DNA from: JAJYSO01 sp964579505
Lineage (GTDB): Bacteria > Bacteroidota > Bacteroidia > Flavobacteriales > Flavobacteriaceae
Reading direction: 5' to 3'
NCBI GenBank assembly: GCA_964579505.1
Contig: CAZOGC010000006.1
Span: forward strand, 86,170 to 150,169
DNA length: 64,000 nucleotides
Below, in pieces: positions 8,722 through 16,694 of this stretch. The stretch's first letter is position 1; each line of letters starts with the position of its first letter. Made by a program: the position numbers and the translations under genes. Under the pieces are notes generated by a model. That model worked only from the letters and a program-made list of their open reading frames with translations, ran no database searches and was not told the DNA's origin.

Positions 8722-10893
8722 TTATTTTATTTCAATAAGGCTAATAGCAAATCCGCCACCCGGGGTAGAGGTTAAGGTCAATTTGGAGCGGCTTGTCACT
8801 GTTTTTTCCGTGATTTTGTACGCCTGTGGGTTGGTTTTGTAATTGGCGTCTATGGCATCGGCATAAATTGTAGCACGGTATTTTTTACCTTTGTCTAAGA
8901 AAGCCAATTTTAGGGTGGTTGTGCGTTTGTGATAGCCATTTACATTGCCTACAAACCAGTTGTTACTGTTTTTATCTTTGCGTGCTACGGTGATGTACTG
9001 ACCGGGCTCTGCTTCTAAATATTTTGAGTCTTGCCAAGCCACCGGAACGTCTTTTATAAATTGAAAAGCATCCGGAAAACGTTGGTAATTTTTAATTAGA
9101 TCTGCTGCCATTTGAAAAGGACTGTACATGGTGACGTATAACCCCAGTTGGTTGGCAATTGTGGCATTGACATGCGAATGATTGTTAGGGTTGAGTTTGC
9201 TTACATCCATCTCAAAAATACCGGGCGTATAATCCATCGGACCTCCTTTAAGACGAGTAAACGGTAAGATAGTTACCAGATTAGGTTTAGACCCGCCAAA
9301 GGCTTGGAATTCGGTCCCTCTAGCCGATTCTTGCGCCAGTAAGTTAGGCCAAGTTCTAGACAAACCGGTCATATGTACGGCCTCGTGTGCATCGACCATA
9401 ATGTGATATTTAGCCGCTTTTTTTACCGCATACAAATAGTGGTTTACCATAAATTGGCTGTAGTGATAATATCCTTTTGGAATAATGTCGCCTACATAAC
9501 CACTTTTTACGGCATTATAACCGTTGGCTACCATAAATTGATAAGCGGTATCTAGTTGTCGTTCGTAGTTTCTTACCGAGCTTGAAGTTTCGTGGTGCAT
9601 AATAATTTTTACACCATTCTTTTTAGCATATTGATGAAGGGCATCAACGTCAAAGTCAGGGTAAGGAGTCACAAAATCAAACACCTTGCGTTTATGGTGC
9701 CCAAACCAGTCTTCCCAGCCAATATCCCAACCTTCTACCAACACGGCATCAAATCCGTTTTTGGCGGCAAAATCTATGTAATCTTTTACGTGTTTGGTGT
9801 TGGCCCCGTGTCTTCCGTTAGGGGTCGCTTTGTTGTAATCGGTAACTCCCAGTTTTACCGCCTTAAAATCATCGGTGTAAGCCCACGTACTTTTTCCGGT
9901 AATCATTTCCCACCAAACCCCTACGTATTTTATGGGTTTAATCCAAGAGGTGTTTTTGATTTTTGAAGGTTCGTTGAGGTTATAAATCAGTTTTGAAGCC
10001 AGTATATCACGCGCGTCATCACTGATAATTAAAGTTCGCCAAGGGGTGTTAAAGGGGGCTAAGAGGAATGCTTTATCACCAAAAGCATTAGGGGTTAAAT
10101 GAGTTTTAAAAACTAAAGTGGTATCGTTTAGTTCTAAATTCATTGCCGGATAATTAATGAGAGCTGCTTCGTGAATATTAATGTATGCACCATCGTTAGT
10201 TTTGAGTAACAAAGGCGTTTGTACGCCGGTTTTTGAAAAGGAGGTTTGCGAAGCATTAGAGGTATAGGCTTTGTCAAACAAACTTCGAATTTCAGAGAGT
10301 TTAGAGATGGTATAGTCGTATTCTTCGGTATCGTAATCGCCGGGAATCCAAAAAGCTTTGTAATTGCCGGCCATAGCAAATTGTGTTTTTTCATTTTTAA
10401 CCACAAAATAGGTGAGGTGGTTTTGTTGTGGAAATTCATACCGAAATCCCAATCCGTCATTAAATAATCGAAACCGAATAACGAGTTGACGGTTGGTAGC
10501 AGGTTGATTTAAGGTAACCGCCATTTCTTTATAGTGATTGCGAATACTTGAAACCTCGCCCCAAACAGGCGTCCAATTTTCATCAAAAGAAGCGCGCTGC
10601 ACGTCGGTTTCTTTAAACCCTGAATAGAAATTTGTTAATTGGGTAGCCTTTTTTTTATCTATTTTGGTCATTTTAGAAAAGGCCAATTCGGTAGTTTTCC
10701 GTTCAAATTTAAACCCGAGTTTACTGGGTTTTACAATGATTTCTCCCTTATAAGAAAGCTGATACATAGGCTCTCCTTTTGCCGAAAGAGAAAAAGAAAG
10801 TTGAAAATTTCCATCGGGAGAGGTTAAGGTCTGCCCACTGGTGGTACCTATCCACAGCAAGGCAAAGAATAAACAAAAGAATACTTTTTTCAT
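8722..10893 (-). CDS. susB: Periplasmic GH97 alpha-glucosidase (SusB-like, inverting type)
   Basis: Releases glucose from maltooligosaccharides. 723 residues with signal peptide (MKKVFFCLFFALLWIGTTSG). The GH97 layout is clear: N-terminal beta-sandwich (LTSPDGNFQLSFSL), TIM barrel (YVGVWWEMITG, VLVEGWDIGWEDWFG) and C-terminal beta domain. Glu435 (HHETS), Glu504 (DAHEAV) and Glu528 (ARGTEF) line up at a constant offset of four with the catalytic Glu439, Glu508 and Glu532 known for B. thetaiotaomicron SusB, which places it in the inverting alpha-glucosidase branch rather than the retaining alpha-galactosidase branch. Fourth gene of the operon, 20 bases after GH65. Confidence 0.93.
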   Translation of the reverse strand: MKKVFFCLFFALLWIGTTSGQTLTSPDGNFQLSFSLSAKGEPMYQLSYKGEIIVKPSKLGFKFERKTTELAFSKMTKIDKKKATQLTNFYSGFKETDVQRASFDENWTPVWGEVSSIRNHYKEMAVTLNQPATNRQLVIRFRLFNDGLGFRYEFPQQNHLTYFVVKNEKTQFAMAGNYKAFWIPGDYDTEEYDYTISKLSEIRSLFDKAYTSNASQTSFSKTGVQTPLLLKTNDGAYINIHEAALINYPAMNLELNDTTLVFKTHLTPNAFGDKAFLLAPFNTPWRTLIISDDARDILASKLIYNLNEPSKIKNTSWIKPIKYVGVWWEMITGKSTWAYTDDFKAVKLGVTDYNKATPNGRHGANTKHVKDYIDFAAKNGFDAVLVEGWDIGWEDWFGHHKRKVFDFVTPYPDFDVDALHQYAKKNGVKIIMHHETSSSVRNYERQLDTAYQFMVANGYNAVKSGYVGDIIPKGYYHYSQFMVNHYLYAVKKAAKYHIMVDAHEAVHMTGLSRTWPNLLAQESARGTEFQAFGGSKPNLVTILPFTRLKGGPMDYTPGIFEMDVSKLNPNNHSHVNATIANQLGLYVTMYSPFQMAADLIKNYQRFPDAFQFIKDVPVAWQDSKYLEAEPGQYITVARKDKNSNNWFVGNVNGYHKRTTTLKLAFLDKGKKYRATIYADAIDANYKTNPQAYKITEKTVTSRSKLTLTSTPGGGFAISLIEIK

Positions 10894-10913
10894 AATAATT
10901 AGGCTTAAGGGAT

Positions 10914-13217
10914 TTATATTTTTATAGTGGAAGACGCAATATTACGTGGTTCGTTATTTACGAAGATGGTTAGATTTTCTTCTCCGTCAAGGGTGAATTC
11001 GGCTCCTTCCTGGGTCACTTTTACGCAGATAATACGGTCTCTGAAATTTATTTTAAAGGTGTAACTCTTCCATTCTTTTGGAATCTGTGGACTAAAATGC
11101 AAATGTCCGTTTTTGACGCGCATTCCACCAAATCCTTCCACAACGCTCATCCACGTACCGGCCATAGAAGTAATGTGTAAACCTTCTTCTACCTCTTTGT
11201 TGTAATCGTCTAAATCTAGGCGAGAGGTGCGTAAATAAAAAGCATAAGCTTGATCCATTCTGCCCAATTTAGCTGCTAAAATGCTGTGTACGCAAGGCGA
11301 TAAAGATGACTCATGAACAGTCAATGGTTCGTAAAAATCAAAATGTTTTTCGAGTTCTTCTTGGCTAAAATGGTCTTCAAAGAAATAGAACCCTTGCAAG
11401 GTATCAGCTTGTTTGATGTATGCCGAACGCAAAATGCGATCCCACGACCACTTTTGGTTTAATGGTCGTTGCTCTTCGGCTAACTGGCTTACCGGAATTA
11501 ATTCTTTATCTAAGAAACCGTCTTGTTGTAAAAAGACTCCCTCTTTTTCGGCATAGGGTAGATACATTTGGTTGGCTACTGTTTTCCATTGAGAGATTTC
11601 GGAGGTAGACAAATTGGTTTTTTGAAGAATGCGGGTATAATCTTCCGGAAAATCGGTTGCTATTTTTACTAGTTGTGCGGCGGTATAATTGATACTCCAC
11701 TGCGCCAAATAATTGGTGTAAAAATTGTTATTAACGTTGTTTTCGTATTCATTAGGGCCGGTAACTCCTAAGATAACATACTTGTTTTTTGCTTTAGAAA
11801 AGGAAGCGCGTTGATGCCAAAAGCGAGCAATACCAATCAGTACTTCTAACCCCTTCTCGGGGATGTAAGCATAATCGCCGGTATAGCGTACATAATTGTA
11901 GATAGCATAGGCAATGGCGCCGTTGCGGTGTATTTCTTCAAAAGTAATTTCCCACTCATTATGACTTTCCATTCCGTTCATGGTTACCATAGGGTAGAGC
12001 GCGGCACCGTTCGTAAACCCTAATTTTTGAGCATTTTTTATAGCCTGATTTAAATGATTGTAACGGTATGTAAGCAGGTTTCTAGCCACCTGTCTGTTTT
12101 TTGTAGCCATGTAAAAAGGAAGACAATACGCTTCGGTATCCCAGTAGGTAGAACCACCATATTTTTCGCCGGTAAATCCTTTAGGGCCTATGTTGAGGCG
12201 TGCATCTTTACCGGAATAGGTTTGGTTGAGTTGAAATATATTAAAACGAATGCCTTGTTGTGCCCTTACATCTCCTTGAATAGTGATATCGGCTTGCTCC
12301 CAAATTTTGCTCCATGCATCTTTTTGGTCGGCTAACAGTTTTTTAAACCCTTTTTTATCGGCTTCTTCAACAAGCTGCTTTGCCGTGGTAATTAATTCTT
12401 CTGCTTTGTGTCGGGTAGAAACCGTGTACCCACCAAATTTTACCAAGGTGGCCGTTTGGGCGGGGTTGAGGTTGGCCGAATAGGCTAACTGAACTTTAGT
12501 AGCTGAGGTAAACGCGGTCTTTGAGACATCATTCTGTTTGTTTTTGTCGATGAATAACGCGTTTTTCATATACGTAACCGCTTGAAAATGTGTTTTGTAA
12601 GTCTGTGCTTTTACATACGCAAAATCGGCTTGAACGTTGGCTTGTAAAGGTTTCCAAAAATGTTCTTCCCAATTGGCATCTTGGTTGCGAACGCCGGCAT
12701 CTACATAGGGTAAAAATTCAATTTTTACAGGTTGGTTTATAGCTTTTACTTTATATTGAATAGCGCCTAACTCATCGGTATCCATAGAAACAAATCGAAT
12801 AACATCAACTTTTATCTGTGTGCCGTTTTGCATCTCGGCTTGAAAAGAACGCCTCAACCAACCTTCTCTCATGTTAAGTTCTCTTCTGAAATGGGATACT
12901 TTTACACGGTTTAAATCGAGGGGTTCGCCATTTATGTTAAGGTCTATACCAATCCAATTAGGGGCATTTAATACTTTATCAAAATATTTGGGATAGCCAT
13001 TTTTCCACCAACCGACTTTGGTTTTATCGGGATAATAAACGCCGGCAATATAGCTGCCCTGTAGGCTGTCTCCGGTGTACGTTTCTTCAAAATTAGCGCG
13101 TTGCCCCATGGCTCCGTTTCCGATGCTAAATAAACTTTCGGTTGCTTTAACCCGTGTTCTGTCAAATCCTTCTTCTATAATAGCCCATTCATGGGGTATG
13201 CTGTGCTCTTTTTTCAT
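10914..13217 (-). CDS. GH65 maltose phosphorylase
   Basis: Phosphorolyses maltose to glucose and beta-glucose 1-phosphate in the cytoplasm. 767 residues without a signal peptide, the usual family length. The N-terminal beta-sandwich includes RVKATESLFSIGNGAMGQR; the (alpha/alpha)6 barrel has KYGGSTYWDTEAYCLPFY and the general-acid motif GVTGPNEYENN with Glu490; the phosphate-site region HESSLSPCVHS and the tail HITSMAGTWM are conserved. The beta-phosphoglucomutase gene directly upstream (28 bases) handles its beta-glucose 1-phosphate. Kojibiose or trehalose phosphorylase are alternatives in GH65, but the starch locus makes maltose most likely. Confidence 0.9.
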   Translation of the reverse strand: MKKEHSIPHEWAIIEEGFDRTRVKATESLFSIGNGAMGQRANFEETYTGDSLQGSYIAGVYYPDKTKVGWWKNGYPKYFDKVLNAPNWIGIDLNINGEPLDLNRVKVSHFRRELNMREGWLRRSFQAEMQNGTQIKVDVIRFVSMDTDELGAIQYKVKAINQPVKIEFLPYVDAGVRNQDANWEEHFWKPLQANVQADFAYVKAQTYKTHFQAVTYMKNALFIDKNKQNDVSKTAFTSATKVQLAYSANLNPAQTATLVKFGGYTVSTRHKAEELITTAKQLVEEADKKGFKKLLADQKDAWSKIWEQADITIQGDVRAQQGIRFNIFQLNQTYSGKDARLNIGPKGFTGEKYGGSTYWDTEAYCLPFYMATKNRQVARNLLTYRYNHLNQAIKNAQKLGFTNGAALYPMVTMNGMESHNEWEITFEEIHRNGAIAYAIYNYVRYTGDYAYIPEKGLEVLIGIARFWHQRASFSKAKNKYVILGVTGPNEYENNVNNNFYTNYLAQWSINYTAAQLVKIATDFPEDYTRILQKTNLSTSEISQWKTVANQMYLPYAEKEGVFLQQDGFLDKELIPVSQLAEEQRPLNQKWSWDRILRSAYIKQADTLQGFYFFEDHFSQEELEKHFDFYEPLTVHESSLSPCVHSILAAKLGRMDQAYAFYLRTSRLDLDDYNKEVEEGLHITSMAGTWMSVVEGFGGMRVKNGHLHFSPQIPKEWKSYTFKINFRDRIICVKVTQEGAEFTLDGEENLTIFVNNEPRNIASSTIKI

Positions 13218-13245
13218 AGGTTTTTTCTTCTCTTTTTATGGTTGG

Positions 13246-13896
13246 TTAGTGGCTTATCTGTACTAAAAAGTCAGTAGATATTTCTTCAAATCCTGAGAAA
13301 ATATAATTGGCTTCATTTAAAATATCTTTTTGTCCTATACCAATGCTGATCATGCCTGCTGCGTTGGCGGCTTGAATGCCGGCTACGGCATCTTCAAAAA
13401 CAACGCACTCTTCAGGAGCAGATTGCGTTCTTTTAGCTCCGAGTAAAAAAACTTCAGGGTCAGGTTTAGCGTGGGTTACTTCGTGTCCGTCTATTAATGC
13501 ATCAAAATAGTGTATGAGTCCTACGTTTTTTAAAATGGTTTGTGCATTTTTACTGGCAGAACCGAGAGCTATTTTTTTGTTTGTGCTTTTTAAATAGGTC
13601 AATGCCCTCTCAACACCCGGAAGAATATGAGAGGTGTTTAGTTTTTGAATATAAGTAAGATAATCTTCATTTTTTTCTATTAAATAATGCTTAAACTCGT
13701 CTTCAGTTAATGTCTTATTCCCCAGGTTAAGAATAATCTCTAAAGAGCGTACGCGACTTACCCCTTTGAGTAATTCGTTGTCTTTTTCTGTAAAATCAAT
13801 ACCCAACTGATTGGCTAGTCTTTTCCAAGCCAAATAGTGGTATTGTGCGGTATTTACAATAACTCCGTCTAAATCGAATATATAAGTTGTAATCAT
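13246..13896 (-). CDS. pgmB: Beta-phosphoglucomutase (HAD superfamily)
   Basis: Converts beta-glucose 1-phosphate to glucose 6-phosphate. 216 residues; the HAD motif I FDLDGVIVN gives nucleophile Asp8 and acid/base Asp10, followed by the cap domain (HYLAWKRLANQLGIDF is diagnostic of the beta-PGM branch), motif II LGSASKN, the conserved Lys in HAKPDPEVFLLG and motif IV VFEDAVAGIQAA. The start codon overlaps the transporter stop by four bases (ATGA), implying translational coupling. It feeds the product of the adjacent GH65 phosphorylase into glycolysis. Confidence 0.94.
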   Translation of the reverse strand: MITTYIFDLDGVIVNTAQYHYLAWKRLANQLGIDFTEKDNELLKGVSRVRSLEIILNLGNKTLTEDEFKHYLIEKNEDYLTYIQKLNTSHILPGVERALTYLKSTNKKIALGSASKNAQTILKNVGLIHYFDALIDGHEVTHAKPDPEVFLLGAKRTQSAPEECVVFEDAVAGIQAANAAGMISIGIGQKDILNEANYIFSGFEEISTDFLVQISH

Positions 13897-15260
13897 ACTT
13901 TTTTTAAATAAATGTCGTCTGCATCATATAATTTTAAGGCAAATAAGGCTGCTATAATTAAAGATATTCCGCCCACTACAATAGCGTAAATAGGGTCGCC
14001 TCCGTATAGATGTTTTACGAGCGGTCCTCCAATAATGGCGTTGATAATTTGCGGGATAACAATAAAGAAATTAAAAATACCCATATAGACCCCCATTTTT
14101 TTTGCAGGAATAGATCCGGCTAAGATGGCGTAGGGCATAGCTAAAATACTGGCCCAGGCAATACCAACTCCTATCATAGAGATGATGAGCATGTTTGGAG
14201 TGGAAAAAAAATACATAGATAACAACCCCGCCCCACCGATGAGTAATGAAAACGCGTGGGTATTTTTTCTACCCAATTTTTTAGCAATGTAAGGCAGAAA
14301 GAAGGCAAAAATGGCGGATATACCATTGTAGATTCCGAAAATAATTCCTACCCAATCGGCTGCCTCGCGGTATGCTAAATGTTGTGCTTTGGTATAGGTG
14401 CTGAGTTCACCTAAAGGCGTGCCATATATGTGATGAGCAATAGCCGGCGTGCAATAAACCCACAACCCAAAAAAACCAAACCACGAAAAGAATTGTACCC
14501 AAGCCAGTTGGCGCATGGTTTTAGGCATATGGGCTAAATCGTAGAAGATTGCTTTTAAACCTGATTTTTTATGGGTGTTTTCATTTTCTTTAGTTGTTTC
14601 AAATTGTTCGAGTTCTTTAGGCGGGTATTCTTTGGTGGTTAAAATAGTAACCATAATAGAGCCAACAAGGCAAGCAGCCCCTAAAACAAAAGAAAGGATT
14701 AAATAAAAAGGTACTTTTCCGGGTTCGGCCTGGGTTGTCATCCCAAACCAATTACTCAAGGCGTACGGTAACCACGAACCAATAACGGCTCCTATACCAA
14801 TTAGAGCTGTCTGTATGCTATAGCCTAAAGTGCGTTGGTCTGAAGGAAGCAAATCGGCTACTAAAGCACGAAAAGGTTCCATGGCCACATTTATAGAGGC
14901 ATCCATAATCATTAAGAATCCGGCACCAATCCATAAGGCCGGCAAAAAAGCGGTAAAAATGCCGGCTTGCGGCATTAATACGAGTCCGATAGCCGCCAGT
15001 ATGGCTCCGGTAAAGAAATAAGGTTTTCGCCTTCCAAATCGCGTCCATGTAGCATCACTATAATGCCCAATAATGGGTTGTACAACAAGACCTACGAGGG
15101 GAGGGATAATCCAAAACCACGATAGGCTTTGTATATCGGCTCCAAAAATTTGGAGAATACGACTGGCATTGGCATTTTGCAGAGCAAAACCCATTTGGAT
15201 TCCTAGAAACCCGAAACTTAAGTTCCAAATCTCCCAAAATCCCAATTTACGCTTTTCCAT
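13893..15260 (-). CDS. MFS maltose/maltodextrin permease (SLC45/GPH-like)
   Basis: Inner-membrane sugar symporter of about 12 transmembrane segments, 455 residues. The N-terminus FGFLGIQMGFALQNANASR and the loop 2-3 signature DATWTRFGRRKPYF are typical of bacterial homologues of the SLC45 sucrose/maltose carriers, with a soluble central loop around ~205-235 (TTKEYPPKELEQFE). First gene of the five-gene minus-strand operon; it would bring maltose or glucose from the periplasm to the cytoplasmic phosphorylase. The start is preceded by a 21-bp dyad that may be an operator. Confidence 0.9.
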   Translation of the reverse strand: MEKRKLGFWEIWNLSFGFLGIQMGFALQNANASRILQIFGADIQSLSWFWIIPPLVGLVVQPIIGHYSDATWTRFGRRKPYFFTGAILAAIGLVLMPQAGIFTAFLPALWIGAGFLMIMDASINVAMEPFRALVADLLPSDQRTLGYSIQTALIGIGAVIGSWLPYALSNWFGMTTQAEPGKVPFYLILSFVLGAACLVGSIMVTILTTKEYPPKELEQFETTKENENTHKKSGLKAIFYDLAHMPKTMRQLAWVQFFSWFGFFGLWVYCTPAIAHHIYGTPLGELSTYTKAQHLAYREAADWVGIIFGIYNGISAIFAFFLPYIAKKLGRKNTHAFSLLIGGAGLLSMYFFSTPNMLIISMIGVGIAWASILAMPYAILAGSIPAKKMGVYMGIFNFFIVIPQIINAIIGGPLVKHLYGGDPIYAIVVGGISLIIAALFALKLYDADDIYLKKV

Positions 15261-15283
15261 GGTTATAGTTTTGATTTATAACA

Positions 15284-15304
15284 TGATAAGCGCGTAGCTT
15301 ATCA
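15284..15304. promoter_or_regulatory. Dyad TGATAAGC-gcgta-GCTTATCA upstream of the transporter operon
   Basis: Perfect 8-bp arms with a 5-bp spacer, 24 bases before the permease start codon in the 193-bp gap after lacI. It could be a regulator site or a leader hairpin of the operon. It does not resemble the palindrome before susC, so a single LacI-type protein binding both is not obvious. Confidence 0.45.
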
Positions 15305-15453
15305 AAACTTATAGTAAAAGTGAGAAGTAAAAATATAAGTCTTGATGCGCCGAAGATAAGAAATTATTTAAATGCACAAAGAATCTATAGCTGAAAACAT
15401 GTAATTTTAACGTGTATAAGTTTCAGTATATAAAGCATTTATTATCTAGAAAA

Positions 15454-16500
15454 TTATTTTTTAGTCGAATTTCTTTCAATCAATTCTGTTTCAATAATCA
15501 GGGTTTGGTACTGTTCTTCTGAAGTTTTTTTCTGAAGTTTGTCTAGTAACAATTGTGCGGCAGTTTTTCCCATTTGTGTACCGCGTTGGCTTACTGCTGT
15601 AATGCTGGGATAGGCGTATTTAGGTAAATCGCCATCAGAAAAGGCAATTAGCGAAACCTGCTCAGGGATTTTATAGTTTTTTTCTTTAAAATAATTGGCG
15701 GCACAGATGGTATAAAGCTCATTTACTCCAATTAATCCATCTATATCGGGATGAAGTTGCATGAGTTGGTCAAGTCTTTGATTGATAAATTGTTCAATTT
15801 CATCGGGGGTTAGACGGTCTGAAATACTGATAATTAATGTTTCGTTTACTTCTGTTATGTTTTGTTGTTGTAAAGCACGGCAGTACCCTTCTTTGCGTAA
15901 CCTACCTACCGAAATAAAGTCTTCTGTAGTAATTAACACAATTTTTTTACACCCATGAGTAAGGAGATATTCCGTCGCTTTTTGAGCTCCTTTGCGGTCG
16001 TCTATGATAACTTTATCACAGGGCACTTCATCTACTTTTCGATCGATCATTACAATGGGAACGCCCTGTTCTATGGTTTCTTGAAAATGTCGAAAATCTT
16101 TTTGATATAAGGTACCCTTAGCTACTGATAAGATAAACCCATCTATGCTTCCATTAGCCAATGTTTGCATGTTAAGCACCTCTTTTTCAAAAGAATCATT
16201 AGAAACAGCAATAATTGTATTATAGTTGTGTTTGCTGGCTTCGGCTTCAATACCCTTAATAACTTCTGTAAAAAATTGGTTGACAATTTGCGGAATAATG
16301 ATAGCTATAGACCGCGTAGATTGGTTGCGCAAACTAAGGGCTATACTGTTGGGTTTGTAATGATACAGTTTGGCAACGGCTTGAATGCGTTGACGGGTTT
16401 CTAAACTAATTTCATCATTGTCGCGAAGCGCTTTAGAAACCGTTGAGACAGAAACTCTTAATTCTCGAGCAATTTCCTTTAAAGTTATATTCTTTTTCAA
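15454..16500 (-). CDS. LacI-family transcriptional regulator of the maltodextrin locus
   Basis: 348 residues. The N-terminal LacI helix-turn-helix and hinge (ITLKEIARELRVSVSTVSKALR, residues ~5-25, through YKPNSIALSLR) precede a periplasmic-binding-protein-like sensor domain (SIAIIIPQIVNQFFTEVIKG, IDGFILSVAKGT, PSITAVSQRGTQMGKTAAQLLL). It lies between the two arms of the locus, 193 bases from the permease operon and 194 bases from susC, and the palindrome in the susC gap is a typical LacI-family operator. The sensor ligand is probably maltose or a phosphorylated sugar, which cannot be read from the sequence. Confidence 0.92.
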   Translation of the reverse strand: MKKNITLKEIARELRVSVSTVSKALRDNDEISLETRQRIQAVAKLYHYKPNSIALSLRNQSTRSIAIIIPQIVNQFFTEVIKGIEAEASKHNYNTIIAVSNDSFEKEVLNMQTLANGSIDGFILSVAKGTLYQKDFRHFQETIEQGVPIVMIDRKVDEVPCDKVIIDDRKGAQKATEYLLTHGCKKIVLITTEDFISVGRLRKEGYCRALQQQNITEVNETLIISISDRLTPDEIEQFINQRLDQLMQLHPDIDGLIGVNELYTICAANYFKEKNYKIPEQVSLIAFSDGDLPKYAYPSITAVSQRGTQMGKTAAQLLLDKLQKKTSEEQYQTLIIETELIERNSTKK

Positions 16501-16569
16501 AGGGTTTAGTTTAGAATGATTGGACGGTTTTTAGGGGCAATTCTGCTTAAATATAGTAAAACTTATCAA

Positions 16570-16585
16570 ACGAAAACGTTTTCGT
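16570..16585. promoter_or_regulatory. LacI-type operator, perfect palindrome ACGAAAACGTTTTCGT
   Basis: A 16-bp perfect dyad centred on CG, the classical form of LacI/GalR-family sites, located between the divergent lacI gene and susC, 70 bases from lacI and 110 bases from susC. Its position allows autoregulation of lacI and control of susC. Confidence 0.72.
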
Positions 16586-16694
16586 AAAACTTTCGTGTTA
16601 AAAAATGAGGGGCAAACTGCCAGTTTTTGCATAGTTTTAGCTTCGAGAAGTGAAAATATAACATTTTTTTTAAGTGATAATCAACACCTAATGT

